Notes: generated by a model not told the origin, from the letters alone. Positions 8,554-16,911 are shown, numbered from the stretch's first letter. The stretch: 64,000 nucleotides of DNA from Cupriavidus malaysiensis (GCF_001854325.1 NZ_CP017756.1:112880-176879), one strand, 5' to 3'. A program made the numbers and translations.

Positions 8554-8671
8554 AAGATCGCGTGGCGATACGAATGCGAAAAGGACCCTGGCTGCCCGCT
8601 CTCGGCCGGGCCAAGACGAGCAGTCAGGTCGGTGAAGGCCCGTTGTTGGGGCCTGGCCACGCTCTACCCTG

Positions 8672-8890
8672 CTCGCAACTCAGCCGTCTCCGGCCAGCCC
8701 CACCGCCCCACCGAAAACTCGCCAAAGCCTCCAAGCCCGCACAAACCGCACGCCCGTGCCGACATTTGAATATAGCCAGCCACACGACACCTGAGAACCG
8801 CCTGGACAACGAACGGATGTAGGAGCAACGCGGTAATGTCCGGTTCTAGCAAAGCTGAAATGTCCGCTTGAACGCCGAACCATGCTATCC
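8672..8890 (+). repeat. IS-associated repeat R2 with IS left end
   Basis: Second copy of the repeat. It shares CAAACCGCACGCCCGTGCCG and GAGAACCGCCTGGACAACGA with R1, and GCCGTCTCCGGCCAGCCCCA upstream with R3. It ends in an ISNCY-type left end with two half-sites, AATGTCCGGTTCTAGC and AAATGTCCGCTTG, and leads straight into a truncated transposase. Confidence 0.8.
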
Positions 8891-8926
8891 AGCCTGCCCG
8901 GTTGGATGCAATGGAGACGCCAAGCG

Positions 8927-9020
8927 ATGGCTAGATCTGAGGTCATTTCGGTAAGCATGCGCGAGCTAGACAGGCTCAAGACCGTCCAGGCGGTCGAAGA
9001 CGGCGAATTGCGGCCCGGTA
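8927..9020 (+). pseudogene. Truncated ISNCY transposase, N-terminal remnant
   Basis: From ATG 8927 the translation MARSEVISVSMRELDRLK continues TVQAVEDGELRPGNLAR, clearly matching the N-terminus of the transposases at 3744 and 6553 (MRELDRxK, then the start of the helix-turn-helix). Similarity stops at about 9020; the open frame continues to 9157 with unrelated sequence, and no DDE core follows. It is a broken remnant of a third, more diverged element whose left end is in R2. Confidence 0.75.
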
Positions 9021-9144
9021 ATCTGGCGCGGACTTGCGCCACGCATCAGCCTAGTATGCCGAGAAATTGGCGTATCGCGCGAAAAAGGCTCCGTGTTCGG
9101 ACGCCTTTCATGGTTGGGGTGCCGCGGCAACGCGACAAGCTGGT

Positions 9145-10065
9145 TCATGGGCAGTAGTACGGGTTGGTCGAAGCGCCTGCTCGCTGATTGGGCCCATAGA
9201 CGGTGCCCGCGGAACACTGGATTGTCTTGCTGGCCCCGGGACCATATAGGCGCTCTCCGTATGTGCATATGTCGGTGTTACGGCATTCGAGGTGTTTGTA
9301 CTCTTCGCCCTCAAAACGCCAAGATACCCGCAGTCGATCAGCTTGCACCTTCTTGTCAGGCTCGTCGCACGAATAGGCTCGGATCTCCGCATACTGCTCG
9401 CTGTAGTAATAGTAATTGTTCGTGTGGGATCTCGCTTTCGCGCAAAGACGGTCTTCGCCCGGCGCCTTTGGCCACACGATGGGGAGCGCACCGTACTGAA
9501 ATGTCAAATCCTGAAAAACGATGCCACGGTAGCCGAGTTCAGCCTTCTTCTTTCCCCACCATCCTTTGACTGCTTTGCAGGCACATTCCCCTGCGAGGGC
9601 GTCGGTCAGGCAGTAGTCCGGAGGCGCTCCAGATTTCAGAAACCGAGGGTCAACCATGCACCAACGGTAGCCTTTTGGTGCGGGGCCTACGGTAGGCGCG
9701 TCAGCCGGGTAGTCGACACCTTGGACCGGCGGCCGATCCAGTTTTGGGATGTCGGCGGCCACTTGCCCTTTTGAGGGCTTCATCATCGAGAAGCCTGGCG
9801 CGGCCTCGCAGGTGCATGACCCTGCGGTCGCCTTTGTAGGGCAAAAACTCTGTGGATCGCCGGGCAACGCGATGTCAACCACGCACCATTTGTAGCCAGC
9901 TGGGAGGGATGACCGTGCTGGGATAGGCGGCATTCCAGGTGCTGGCGTTCCCGGGCTCGGTGCCTGAATTGAGCCTGGCGAGGGGGGTGGTAGGGAATCG
10001 ACTGCGTTGGATGTCGAAGCAAAAGCCAGCATCGACAAAAGCCCGACCGCGAATCGCCGCAGCAT
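9145..10065 (-). CDS. Secreted cysteine-rich protein with duplicated domain
   Basis: 306 residues from ATG 10065, preceded by the strong ribosome site GGGGGAGGA. A Sec signal peptide (MLRRFAVGLLSMLAFASTSNA) is followed by a Pro-rich linker. Two copies of a cysteine motif come next: PAGYKWCVVDIALPG...FC...C-T-C, then PKGYRWCMVDPRFLK...YC...C-A-C. A third cysteine-rich part contains a tyrosine run (NNYYYYSEQYAEI). It is exported, probably disulfide-bonded, and arose by internal duplication. The family is unknown. With the next two minus-strand genes it forms a set of exported proteins inside the IS-bounded zone. Confidence 0.75.
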   Translation of the reverse strand: MLRRFAVGLLSMLAFASTSNAVDSLPPPSPGSIQAPSPGTPAPGMPPIPARSSLPAGYKWCVVDIALPGDPQSFCPTKATAGSCTCEAAPGFSMMKPSKGQVAADIPKLDRPPVQGVDYPADAPTVGPAPKGYRWCMVDPRFLKSGAPPDYCLTDALAGECACKAVKGWWGKKKAELGYRGIVFQDLTFQYGALPIVWPKAPGEDRLCAKARSHTNNYYYYSEQYAEIRAYSCDEPDKKVQADRLRVSWRFEGEEYKHLECRNTDICTYGERLYGPGASKTIQCSAGTVYGPNQRAGASTNPYYCP

Positions 10066-10582
10066 TCTGTTCCTCCCCCGAAAATCGTTTGAGCTAACGC
10101 CGCGCTTGGCCAACCCATAAAGCTTAGGGGACGGAGTTACGGAAGCCCACCATCCACTAGAGGGATAGGCCGCCAGACCTCCTAAACTCCACACCGAAGG
10201 CACGCGGACAGGCTGGCTTGGCCGGTGGCGACCGAGCCGCCCCACCGTGCGCGGGACTCGGCCGTCTCCGGCCAGCCCCACCGCCCCACCAAAGCCCCGC
10301 CAAAGCCTCCCACCCCGTACAAGTCAAACGCCCGTGCCGACGACTGAATGTGACTGGTGCCCCGACGCTTCAAAACCGCCTGGACATTCAGTCTAGGAGC
10401 AACGCCGTAATGTCCGGTTCCAGCAAAGCTGAAATGTCCGCTTGAACGTCGAATCATGCTTTCCAGCGCGCCACGTCAGATGCTATGGAGAAGCCGCGCT
10501 TTGGAGGCGCGGGGAAGGTTGACACAGTGCCGGTGCGTGCGCTTTGGCATCTGATAATTGCGGCCGGATTGTGCCCGCTATC
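10066..10582. other. Gene-free stretch containing repeat R3
   Basis: The part nearest 10066 is the leader of the secreted protein gene; repeat R3 fills about 10250-10490. No convincing gene was seen. Confidence 0.5.
10250..10490 (+). repeat. IS-associated repeat R3 with IS left end
   Basis: Third, more diverged copy: GCCGTCTCCGGCCAGCCCCA, ACGCCCGTGCCGACGACTGA and AAAACCGCCTGGACATTCAG. It is followed by the same IS left end as R2 (AATGTCCGGTTCCAGC, AAATGTCCGCTTG). After the end only about 50 bp of element DNA remain, with no transposase left. Confidence 0.78.
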
Positions 10583-11389
10583 TCAATTGTCCTCGCTGCA
10601 GTCGGCCACCCAGTCCATATTTTCTCCCACTCCTGGGCGGCACGTGATCTGTTCACATTCTTGCTGAGATCTTCCGTATTGATCTGTGCACGCAGTCACG
10701 CACTTTTCAATTCTCTTTTCTAGGCAGGTGTTTCGTGTGCTAACGTGGTTGCCACCCGCATTTCTATGACCGAATGTGAAATTGACTATGGCCGCATACG
10801 TACCGATCATCTCATTGGGAGACAAATCACGCACGCTGCCTATTGCCGGGTCAATAGCTCGCATACGTATCACCTGCAGACCGAAAGGTGTTGGGCGCGA
10901 CCACACGTCGGTAACGACCATTGCGTGATTGAGGTCGCCGTAATAGACGGGCCGATTTTCTTTTAGCGCATTGTGAATGCCAAGATTATCAAGGCTGTGG
11001 CTGGTGGAAGTGTAGTTGTCGGTAGACCGCTCCACAGACAAACTAACAGTTCGTCCTGACCCATAGATGTAGGTCTGATTTAGCGCTTGACTCACTTCGC
11101 TGGCGCTCCCTAATTTTGGTACGCCTGTTGTCTCTTGGATGACTTGGTCTTCGTCATTGAATGGAACGCCAACGTATCGCAAGAGGTTCACCACACTTGC
11201 AGCCCAGCAAGTTTCGAAGGTTTTCTGTCTAACGAATGGCAGATTTGCGTTAGTCGCTTCCGCCCATGCGTGGCAGATCTGGCCGGCAGAATCGAAGCCG
11301 CATTCTTCAGCCGCAGTGACTGGGTTGATGACTATAAGAAATGTATATAGAAATCTTATAATGAAACTCCGTCGGATATCATCTATCAT
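10583..11389 (-). CDS. Secreted papain-like (C39-like) cysteine peptidase
   Basis: 268 residues from ATG 11389 with GGAGTTGCG before it. The hydrophobic N-terminus (about residues 9-26) looks like a signal peptide ending VTAA. A papain-fold triad is visible: Cys61 in KTFETCWAASVVNLLRYVG, His155 in GDLNHAMVVTDV and Asp180 in MRAIDPAIG. Gln55 is placed to form the oxyanion hole. The C-terminal about 50 residues add eight cysteines. It is likely an exported peptidase of the C39/C70-like group; the substrate is unknown. It lies between two other exported-protein genes, so a toxin or bacterial-competition role is possible but is inference. Confidence 0.72.
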   Translation of the reverse strand: MIDDIRRSFIIRFLYTFLIVINPVTAAEECGFDSAGQICHAWAEATNANLPFVRQKTFETCWAASVVNLLRYVGVPFNDEDQVIQETTGVPKLGSASEVSQALNQTYIYGSGRTVSLSVERSTDNYTSTSHSLDNLGIHNALKENRPVYYGDLNHAMVVTDVWSRPTPFGLQVIRMRAIDPAIGSVRDLSPNEMIGTYAAIVNFTFGHRNAGGNHVSTRNTCLEKRIEKCVTACTDQYGRSQQECEQITCRPGVGENMDWVADCSEDN

Positions 11390-11430
11390 CGCAACTCCAT
11401 TTTATAAATTTTAATATTGAAGGTGCGGCG

Positions 11431-11769
11431 CTACTGAGCAACAGCTATTCCCGGGCGAATACCGATCACGCATTGTTCGCCGATTCGAACTGGCTTTACG
11501 TCTTCACGGCCGCATAAGTTGTAGATCTTCCCATTGGCGATGCCTTGGCACATGAGTGTATATCCAGATGGAATTGGGACCCCTGGACATGAATATGCAC
11601 ACGCGTTGTGAACACAATGTTGTCCCGTCGATCGATCGCAATCGCTATTTGATCGACAACTATCACCCTCCAAGGAGCCCGCACCTGGATTGCTGAGGTC
11701 TTGCGCATAAGCGGAAGTCAAGAAGCCGGCAGCGGATAGTGCAAGGCCAAGTGCGAATTGTTTCAACAT
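11431..11769 (-). CDS. Small secreted cysteine-rich protein
   Basis: 112 residues from ATG 11769, with GGAGGGTCC just upstream. The signal peptide MLKQFALGLALSAAGFLTS ends in AYA-QD. The mature part of about 88 residues has roughly ten cysteines (DSCRSNSDCDRSTGQHCVHN, ACAYSCPG, LMCQG, LCGRED, QCVIG), so it is probably a compact disulfide-bonded domain. It is 41 bp upstream of the peptidase gene on the same strand and may be co-transcribed. A peptidase inhibitor or immunity role is possible but nothing in the sequence proves it. Confidence 0.65.
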   Translation of the reverse strand: MLKQFALGLALSAAGFLTSAYAQDLSNPGAGSLEGDSCRSNSDCDRSTGQHCVHNACAYSCPGVPIPSGYTLMCQGIANGKIYNLCGREDVKPVRIGEQCVIGIRPGIAVAQ

Positions 11770-12079
11770 TGGACCCTCCATCGACGGGTTCTGCCTCACG
11801 GGAATATTTAAGACTCTTGTCCGACGGACTTCAAGGTGCATATTCATTTCTGTGCGACGGCAGGACACCTGCTGTTGATCTGGACGCATTGCGTTATTGA
11901 CGAAGAGCGTGCAGCAGGCAAAGCGGGCCGAGCTGGCGATGTGTGTGCGGCCAAGTGTCCGAAGGGAAGGCAACTTCGCGACTGCAGTGAGTAATACGTG
12001 ATACGTAAGGCATTACATTGACTACCCGCGAGAGCGGAAGTACCCTCTCGCCATACAGATCTCCGTCGGCGGGGGTGAA
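11770..12079. other. Divergent intergenic region
   Basis: About 310 bp between the minus-strand secreted-protein cluster and the plus-strand KfrA-region genes. It should hold two divergent promoters; no clear -35/-10 pair or long inverted repeat was found. Confidence 0.4.
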
Positions 12080-12427
12080 ATGGCCTGGCATTGCGATCAC
12101 TGTGGTATGCCCAACAGGGTGGGAAGAAGGGACTGCTTCAAATGCGGAACCGTGCGCGTCATGCCGCGGAAACTGCATACGATCGGTCAATGGATCAACG
12201 ACCACCTGGCGTCGCACGGATTCCGTGCAGAGGTGACGCGAAACCGTTGTGGCCGCGAGGGCGCGGCGGTGCAGCGGGACGGCAATCGCCTGGTGGTCTA
12301 TCGGAACAGTGAGTTACTTCTCGACCACGATGCTGCGGCCACGTATCGGGGCAACGCCGACGTCGAGCAGTGGCTGCAGTCCCAACTCGTCTCGCTGCAG
12401 ATCCAGCCTCGCCACCTTGCGGCATAG
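12080..12427 (+). CDS. RanBP2-type zinc-finger protein
   Basis: 115 residues. The N-terminus MAWHCDHCGMPNRVGRRDCF continues KCG and fits the RanBP2 zinc-finger pattern W-x-C-x2-C-x3-N-x6-C-x2-C exactly. The rest is a small basic alpha/beta domain (IGQWINDHLASHGFRAEVTR...LLDHDAAATYRG). In this finger family, single-stranded RNA or ubiquitin binding is known, mostly from eukaryotes; the bacterial role is unknown. The KfrA-like gene starts 2 bp after its stop, so the two are almost certainly one transcription unit. Confidence 0.6.
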   Translation: MAWHCDHCGMPNRVGRRDCFKCGTVRVMPRKLHTIGQWINDHLASHGFRAEVTRNRCGREGAAVQRDGNRLVVYRNSELLLDHDAAATYRGNADVEQWLQSQLVSLQIQPRHLAA

Positions 12428-12429
12428 GT

Positions 12430-13320
12430 ATGGCGACCAGGACAACGCTCAACGACCAGCAGTCCGCGACCATTCGCAATGCTGTCGAGCGCGCACGGGA
12501 GGACGGTGCGACGCGCAAGGACCTCAGCCATCTCGTCGCACGCTTGCTTCAGGGGTACAGGGTGTACCCGTCGGTGCAGAAGGTCCTCCATTTCACGCAG
12601 CGCGGAAGCCTGGGAGATATCGGGAAGGATCTGGCCGAGTTCCGCGAGCAATTGGAAGACGCATCCGCGCTTTCCGGCGACCTTTCCGAGGCCTTTCCGC
12701 CGGAGCTGACCCGGGTGGTCGGCCAGTGTTTCAAAAGTATCTTTTCGCACGTCAGCGAGCACGTGGAGGCCTCGATCGCCCAGGAGCGTGCCGATCTCGA
12801 GAAGGCGCGGGCCCGGGCTTCGGAAGACATGTCGCGTGCACGCGCTATTGCCGATGCGGCTGAGAGAACGGTCGAACACGTGGAGGCAGAGATCGGCCGC
12901 CTCAGGGCTATGCTTGAGGATTCCGCGGCGACAGCTTCAACGCTGTCGAAGACCATCTCCGAGCTGCAGTCCACGCTCGCCTACATGCGTGATGAGTTGA
13001 CGCGGGCGGAGGCTCGAGCCGCGGCGCAGCGCCAAGTCTGGGCCGCGACACTGTCCGCGGCCGCGAGCGCGATGCCCACGATCACTCGTGTCAATGCGCT
13101 GTACGCCAGCGCGGTGGTGGTGCAAGCCGCACCCGATGGTGGCGAGACCATCTTTCTCGCGGCGGGCGAGGAGCGTATCTCGGCGGCTTTCCCTGACGTG
13201 GTTCGTTTGGCTGCGTTCTGCGGTGAGCATCTCGCGGAGTACGAGGCAATGGCCAGCAAGCCAGAGTCCCGTAGGGCCTGGTCGTGGGAAAATCCTCGCA
13301 GCACCGCACGCAAGCGATAG
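12430..13320 (+). CDS. KfrA-like DNA-binding coiled-coil protein
   Basis: 296 residues from ATG 12430. The N-terminal 90 residues (DQQSATIRNAVERAREDGAT, LSHLVARLLQGYRVYPSVQK) look like a DNA-binding head. From about 115 to 225 a long alanine- and glutamate-rich coiled coil follows (ERADLEKARARASEDMSRAR, then SKTISELQSTLAYMRDELTR). That is the KfrA layout: a plasmid-encoded autorepressor that helps plasmid stability and segregation. The C-terminal about 70 residues form an extra globular part not typical of KfrA. It sits 2 bp after the zinc-finger gene. The family call is by architecture and is moderate. Confidence 0.6.
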   Translation: MATRTTLNDQQSATIRNAVERAREDGATRKDLSHLVARLLQGYRVYPSVQKVLHFTQRGSLGDIGKDLAEFREQLEDASALSGDLSEAFPPELTRVVGQCFKSIFSHVSEHVEASIAQERADLEKARARASEDMSRARAIADAAERTVEHVEAEIGRLRAMLEDSAATASTLSKTISELQSTLAYMRDELTRAEARAAAQRQVWAATLSAAASAMPTITRVNALYASAVVVQAAPDGGETIFLAAGEERISAAFPDVVRLAAFCGEHLAEYEAMASKPESRRAWSWENPRSTARKR

Positions 13321-13543
13321 GCGTATCGACAATAAAACCTTCTTTTTTCTTTAAAAGAAAGATCTTCCATCGCAGAAGTTAAAATTCGGAAAAAATAATA
13401 TAAATGCACCTCGCGTAGCGTATTGAAAATCCAAACTGTGGCGCTTACGATAAGCGCGAGGATGCCTTGCTGGGGAGCGGGCATTCTCCCTCGCTGGGGA
13501 GCGAGGCAACTGAAGCGACTTTCAATCCGATTGTGAGGTACCA

Positions 13544-13783
13544 ATGTCCGTCAGCCACTCATTGCTGGTCGGTCGGAGCTACTTGCCGACTCGCGCCGCA
13601 ACTACAGCCAACTTCATCAACCGTACCGCCAGCCGGATACGCTCCAATCCTGCAATCGCAGCAGACATCATGCTCGCGGCAGCAGATCAGCTGCTCAAAG
13701 ACTGCCGCAGTGAAGCGGATTTGCGCGGTGCTTTCGAAGATCTCGTGACGAAATCATGCAAGGCACGGGATACGTCGACCTGA
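13544..13783 (+). CDS. 79-residue hypothetical protein, paralogue A
   Basis: It starts MSVSHSLLVGRSYLPTRAAT after a strong ribosome site (GAGGTACCA). It is a paralogue of the equally long protein at 14931-15170; both share SLxxGxSYLP, IxxNPxxAADIxLAxxDxLxxD and a final CxxRDxS. It is small and mostly helical with no metal or catalytic motif. Its 3' end overlaps the start of the 355-residue gene by 28 bp, suggesting coupled translation. The preceding 220 bp are AT-rich and probably carry the promoter. Function unknown. Confidence 0.65.
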   Translation: MSVSHSLLVGRSYLPTRAATTANFINRTASRIRSNPAIAADIMLAAADQLLKDCRSEADLRGAFEDLVTKSCKARDTST

Positions 13784-14823
13784 CCCCACATGACGAGCGT
13801 CTCGTTCTGGCATTCGATGCCCCGCCCGCGCGGCGCTGCAGAACGGCGGTCATCCAGGCATTCTTCCGCTCGCCAAAGGCCAGGCGCGTTCTGCGCGCCG
13901 CGTGCTGGAGGCGACTGCGTTCCTTCGAGCGGTTCGAGGACATCCAGCAAGAGATCGGCCTGACGCTGGTTGCCAAGACCATCGGCGAACCGGTGGTCGC
14001 GGCCGAGATCTGGCTGCACCTGTACAACCTGGCCAGCAACCTGTGCCTCTCCATGCAACGCAAGCGAGCCGAGGTCTCGCTCGACGCGCTGCTCATCCAC
14101 ACGTCGGGGTATGACGATTCGTCCTGGGCCGACGCTTCCAAGGAGGCTTTGCTGCTCGGTGATTCCGCCGCGAAGGCGGAACACGACACCGTCGATGAGA
14201 AGCGTGCGTGCCAGGCGGCCGAGCGAATTTATCAAGCATCCGTCGGCAGTGACGATCCCTGTGGTATGTTTGAAAACCCAGGGCTGATCTTTGGCGATGA
14301 AGCACGCATCCAAGTGCAACGCCTCGTGCAGAGCGCGATCGCAGGAGAGCCGGCCGCCGACACGGGGCGATCACTCATGGCGACTTCCGCGGACAAGCAA
14401 AAACTCACACCGTCTCCAGAAGGTCTGGAGTTGAATGCTATCCGGAAGGAGTTGGGCCATAGCATCAAGGACTTCGCGAGCCTTCTCAACATCAAGCCGG
14501 GTCGCTTGACATCCTTTTTCTATGGGGTCGTCAAAGTCGTCGACCCCGCCGTGCTAGCGGAAGCTCGGGCCCTGAAGGCAGAAGGTGTCAATGAAGCGCA
14601 GCGCATGCAGGAGCGCTATCGCGCCGCGACCATGCGGGAGCTGACAGATCAGTGGATCAAGCGCCTGGCCGACAGCGGCATCGACGCACCTCTGGACGCG
14701 GTGATTCAGATCAATCGAGCAACACTCTGGCGTTGGCGCGAGGAGAATATGCGCCCGTCTATGCGTATGCTCGAAAACTACGAAAGAAGGCTTGATGCCT
14801 TCATTCAGGACGCGACGAGGTGA
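13756..14823 (+). CDS. Putative DNA-binding protein with two HTH-like segments
   Basis: 355 residues. The N-terminal 120 residues (RLRSFERFEDIQQEIGLTLV, LASNLCLSMQRKRAEVSLDA) resemble a sigma-factor region 2 fold. The middle is acidic. Residues about 220-265 (IRKELGHSIKDFASLLNIKP) look like a lambda/Xre-type helix-turn-helix, and the C-terminus (INRATLWRWREENMRPSMRM) carries a second HTH-like segment. The ribosome site at 13756 is weak, consistent with coupling from the overlapping 79-residue gene. I do not recognise a named family; a regulator role for the element is inference. Confidence 0.6.
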   Translation: MQGTGYVDLTPHDERLVLAFDAPPARRCRTAVIQAFFRSPKARRVLRAACWRRLRSFERFEDIQQEIGLTLVAKTIGEPVVAAEIWLHLYNLASNLCLSMQRKRAEVSLDALLIHTSGYDDSSWADASKEALLLGDSAAKAEHDTVDEKRACQAAERIYQASVGSDDPCGMFENPGLIFGDEARIQVQRLVQSAIAGEPAADTGRSLMATSADKQKLTPSPEGLELNAIRKELGHSIKDFASLLNIKPGRLTSFFYGVVKVVDPAVLAEARALKAEGVNEAQRMQERYRAATMRELTDQWIKRLADSGIDAPLDAVIQINRATLWRWREENMRPSMRMLENYERRLDAFIQDATR

Positions 14824-14833
14824 CGCTTAGCGC

Positions 14834-14854
14834 CGCAGGCTGGCCCGGCCTGCG
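14834..14854. terminator. GC-rich hairpin between convergent genes
   Basis: CGCAGGC and GCCTGCG pair across a 7-base loop, between the plus-strand gene ending at 14823 and the minus-strand gene ending at 14931. There is no T-run, so it is a weak candidate bidirectional terminator. Confidence 0.4.
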
Positions 14855-14930
14855 CGCTCAAGCGCATTCACAGTCCTCGACCATCTCGTCTTGATACTCC
14901 GAGAGCTGCTGATTGCGGGAGGCACGTGTA

Positions 14931-15170
14931 TCAGGACCGGTCCCGCACGACGCAAACCGCCGCAACCCATTCCTTCAGAATCGCACGCAGTACTTGCGGC
15001 TGATCCGGTGTGTCCCGGATCAGCCGGTCCGTTGTCGCGAGCGCGATATCGGCCGCTGCCCCTGGGTTCCTCTCAATGGCTTCGACCGCCGGGCGGATGA
15101 GTGAGCTGCCTTTGACCGAGAGATCGGGCAAGTAGCTTTGCCCAATCGTAAGGCTGATGCTATTTCGCAT
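14931..15170 (-). CDS. 79-residue hypothetical protein, paralogue B
   Basis: It starts MRNSISLTIGQSYLPDLSVK with AAGGTGTCAT before the ATG at 15170. It has the same length as, and clear similarity to, the protein at 13544: SYLP, NPGAAADIALATTDRLIRD against NPAIAADIMLAAADQLLKD, and the ending VVRDRS against KARDTS. The two genes face each other across the 355-residue gene. No known domain was seen. Confidence 0.65.
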   Translation of the reverse strand: MRNSISLTIGQSYLPDLSVKGSSLIRPAVEAIERNPGAAADIALATTDRLIRDTPDQPQVLRAILKEWVAAVCVVRDRS

Positions 15171-15430
15171 ATGACACCTTGCTGTCTGAAGAAAGAATTC
15201 CCCGCTCGAATTAGAATCTGTTAATATCTCTTTAAAGCAATGCTTTAATCTGATCGAGGCAACAGAAATTGGGCGAAACGTGACCTTCGGCGCAACGCTG
15301 ATGGCATTGCCCGTGAGAACCTGTCGCTTTTGGCCTGTGAGGTATGCACATTCCATCATCCTTGATGATGGCTACCTATTGGCCACGTCTCTTCTTGTTA
15401 TGGAACTCCCTTTTGCCGGTTGGCCATCAA

Positions 15431-16405
15431 TCAATCGATTGAGGCGCCCGACTGTTTGACGGCAGCTGCCCAGCGGGTCGTCTCCTTCGATAGGTACGCC
15501 TTGAACTCGTCGGGTGTCGAGCCAAGTGGCTCAGCCCCCTGAGCTGCGAGCGCGGACACGACCTCCTTGGACGTCAGTGCCTTGTTGGCGGCAGTGTTGA
15601 TCTGTTGGACGATGGCGTGAGGAGTCTTCGCCGGCAGAAGGATTCCCTGCCAGGCGCCGACGTTCATGCCTTTCACGCCGAGCTCTGCCAGCGTCGGCAC
15701 GTTCGGCAGCACAGAGCTGCGCTTGTCCCCCAGTACCGCGAGAGCCTTCACGCGGTTGTCGCGAATGAAGGCGAGCGATGAATTGACCGTATCGGTCATG
15801 AACTGTGTCTGGCCGCCGGCCAGATCCTGGACGGCCGGTGCGCTTCCCTTATACGGAGCATGGGCCGCTTCGATGCCCGCGACCTGGTTGAAGAGGATTG
15901 CCCCGAGATGGGTCACATTGCCGTTCCCTGCGGACGCGAATGTCAGCTTCGCGGGATTGGCTTTGGCGTAGCGGATGAAATCCGAGACGGTGGAGGCGGG
16001 CACGCTTGTCGCGATCTCCAGTACCAGAGGCACGACGGCCGTCAGCGCGACCGGCTCAAGGTCTTTGACCGGATCGTAGGTGAGCTTCTTGTAGAGCGCA
16101 GGGCTGATCGCCAGCGCCGAGGTGCCGTAGAGCGCCGTGTAGCCGTCGGGATCCGCCTTCGCAACGGTGTCTGCAGCGACATTGCCGTTCGCGCCCGGGC
16201 GGTTGTCGACCACCACCTTCTGGCCCAGTTCATCGCTGAGCCGTTTCGCGAGCACGCGCGCCACGAGGTCGGTTGGCCCCCCCGGGGGGAAACCTACGAC
16301 GAGACGGATCGGTCGGTCGGGATAGGACACCTGTGCGTGTGCGGCCGTAGCGCCGGTGAGTGCGGCCGCGGCGGCGGCGAGAAGCGTGAGCGATCGGGAT
16401 TTCAC
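15431..16405 (-). CDS. Bug-family tripartite tricarboxylate transporter binding protein
   Basis: 324 residues with a Sec signal peptide (MKSRSLTLLAAAAAALTGAT, then AHAQ) and the family hallmarks YPDRPIRLVVGFPPGGPTDL, VVDNRPGANGNVAAD and LAELGVKGMNVGAWQGILLP. These periplasmic proteins bind small carboxylates for TTT transporters or sensing and are hugely expanded in Bordetella and Cupriavidus relatives. Here it is the last gene of an operon with MaoC and CaiB-like genes (ATGA overlap at its start). No membrane components are nearby, so it is an orphan binding protein that may deliver a carboxylate for CoA activation. Confidence 0.92.
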   Translation of the reverse strand: MKSRSLTLLAAAAAALTGATAAHAQVSYPDRPIRLVVGFPPGGPTDLVARVLAKRLSDELGQKVVVDNRPGANGNVAADTVAKADPDGYTALYGTSALAISPALYKKLTYDPVKDLEPVALTAVVPLVLEIATSVPASTVSDFIRYAKANPAKLTFASAGNGNVTHLGAILFNQVAGIEAAHAPYKGSAPAVQDLAGGQTQFMTDTVNSSLAFIRDNRVKALAVLGDKRSSVLPNVPTLAELGVKGMNVGAWQGILLPAKTPHAIVQQINTAANKALTSKEVVSALAAQGAEPLGSTPDEFKAYLSKETTRWAAAVKQSGASID

Positions 16406-16911
16406 TTTGCAGTACCGGTTGGGTCGGTGGGGCGGCCGGCGAGGAGGCGGGTCGCGGTGTAAGTCATCACGAGAGCGTCAGGCTCGCCAGAGCCGTCTCG
16501 CCTCTTGACGAAGACTTCGATGTCGGAGACGACGACGGCATCCTTCGTCTTCGATGTCGGCTTGACGCTCTTCACCGTGATCTCACCGTAGATGGTGTCG
16601 CCGACGCGGACGGGATCATGCACCTTGAGGGCGAGCTCGAGCATGGCGAGCCCCGTGCGCTGGATCATGGTCTGGAGGATGAACCCCTCGATCAGGCTAT
16701 GGGTGAGGACAGCCGGCACGGGCTTGCCGGAGATTCGGCTGCCGTCGAAATTGTCTTCGATGAAAATCGCCTCGAGCATGCCTGTGGTGGAGATGAATGC
16801 GGTCAGGTCAGATTCGCGCACGGTGCGTGCGGGCGTCCGGAACCGCTCGCCGGCGGTCAGGTCTTCCCAATAGAAGCCTTGGCCGAGCTGTTTCACTACC
16901 GAGTCTGTCAT
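16402..16911 (-). CDS. MaoC-like hot-dog acyl-CoA hydratase
   Basis: 169 residues. It has the MaoC hot-dog layout: FYWEDLTAGERFRTPARTVR near residue 13, FISTTGMLEAIFIEDNFDGS in the middle where (R)-hydratases place catalytic residues, AVLTHSLIEGFILQTMIQRT for the long helix, and VRVGDTIYGEITVKSVKPTS. It probably hydrates or dehydrates an acyl-CoA, but the canonical Asp-His pair is not cleanly seen, so the exact reaction is uncertain. The start overlaps the CaiB-like stop by ATGA, and its stop overlaps the Bug gene. Confidence 0.82.
   Translation of the reverse strand: MTDSVVKQLGQGFYWEDLTAGERFRTPARTVRESDLTAFISTTGMLEAIFIEDNFDGSRISGKPVPAVLTHSLIEGFILQTMIQRTGLAMLELALKVHDPVRVGDTIYGEITVKSVKPTSKTKDAVVVSDIEVFVKRRDGSGEPDALVMTYTATRLLAGRPTDPTGTAK

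Noticed and set aside
10745..11414. Plus-strand frames opposite the peptidase gene
   Set aside because: Shadows of a gene with a signal peptide and visible catalytic triad.
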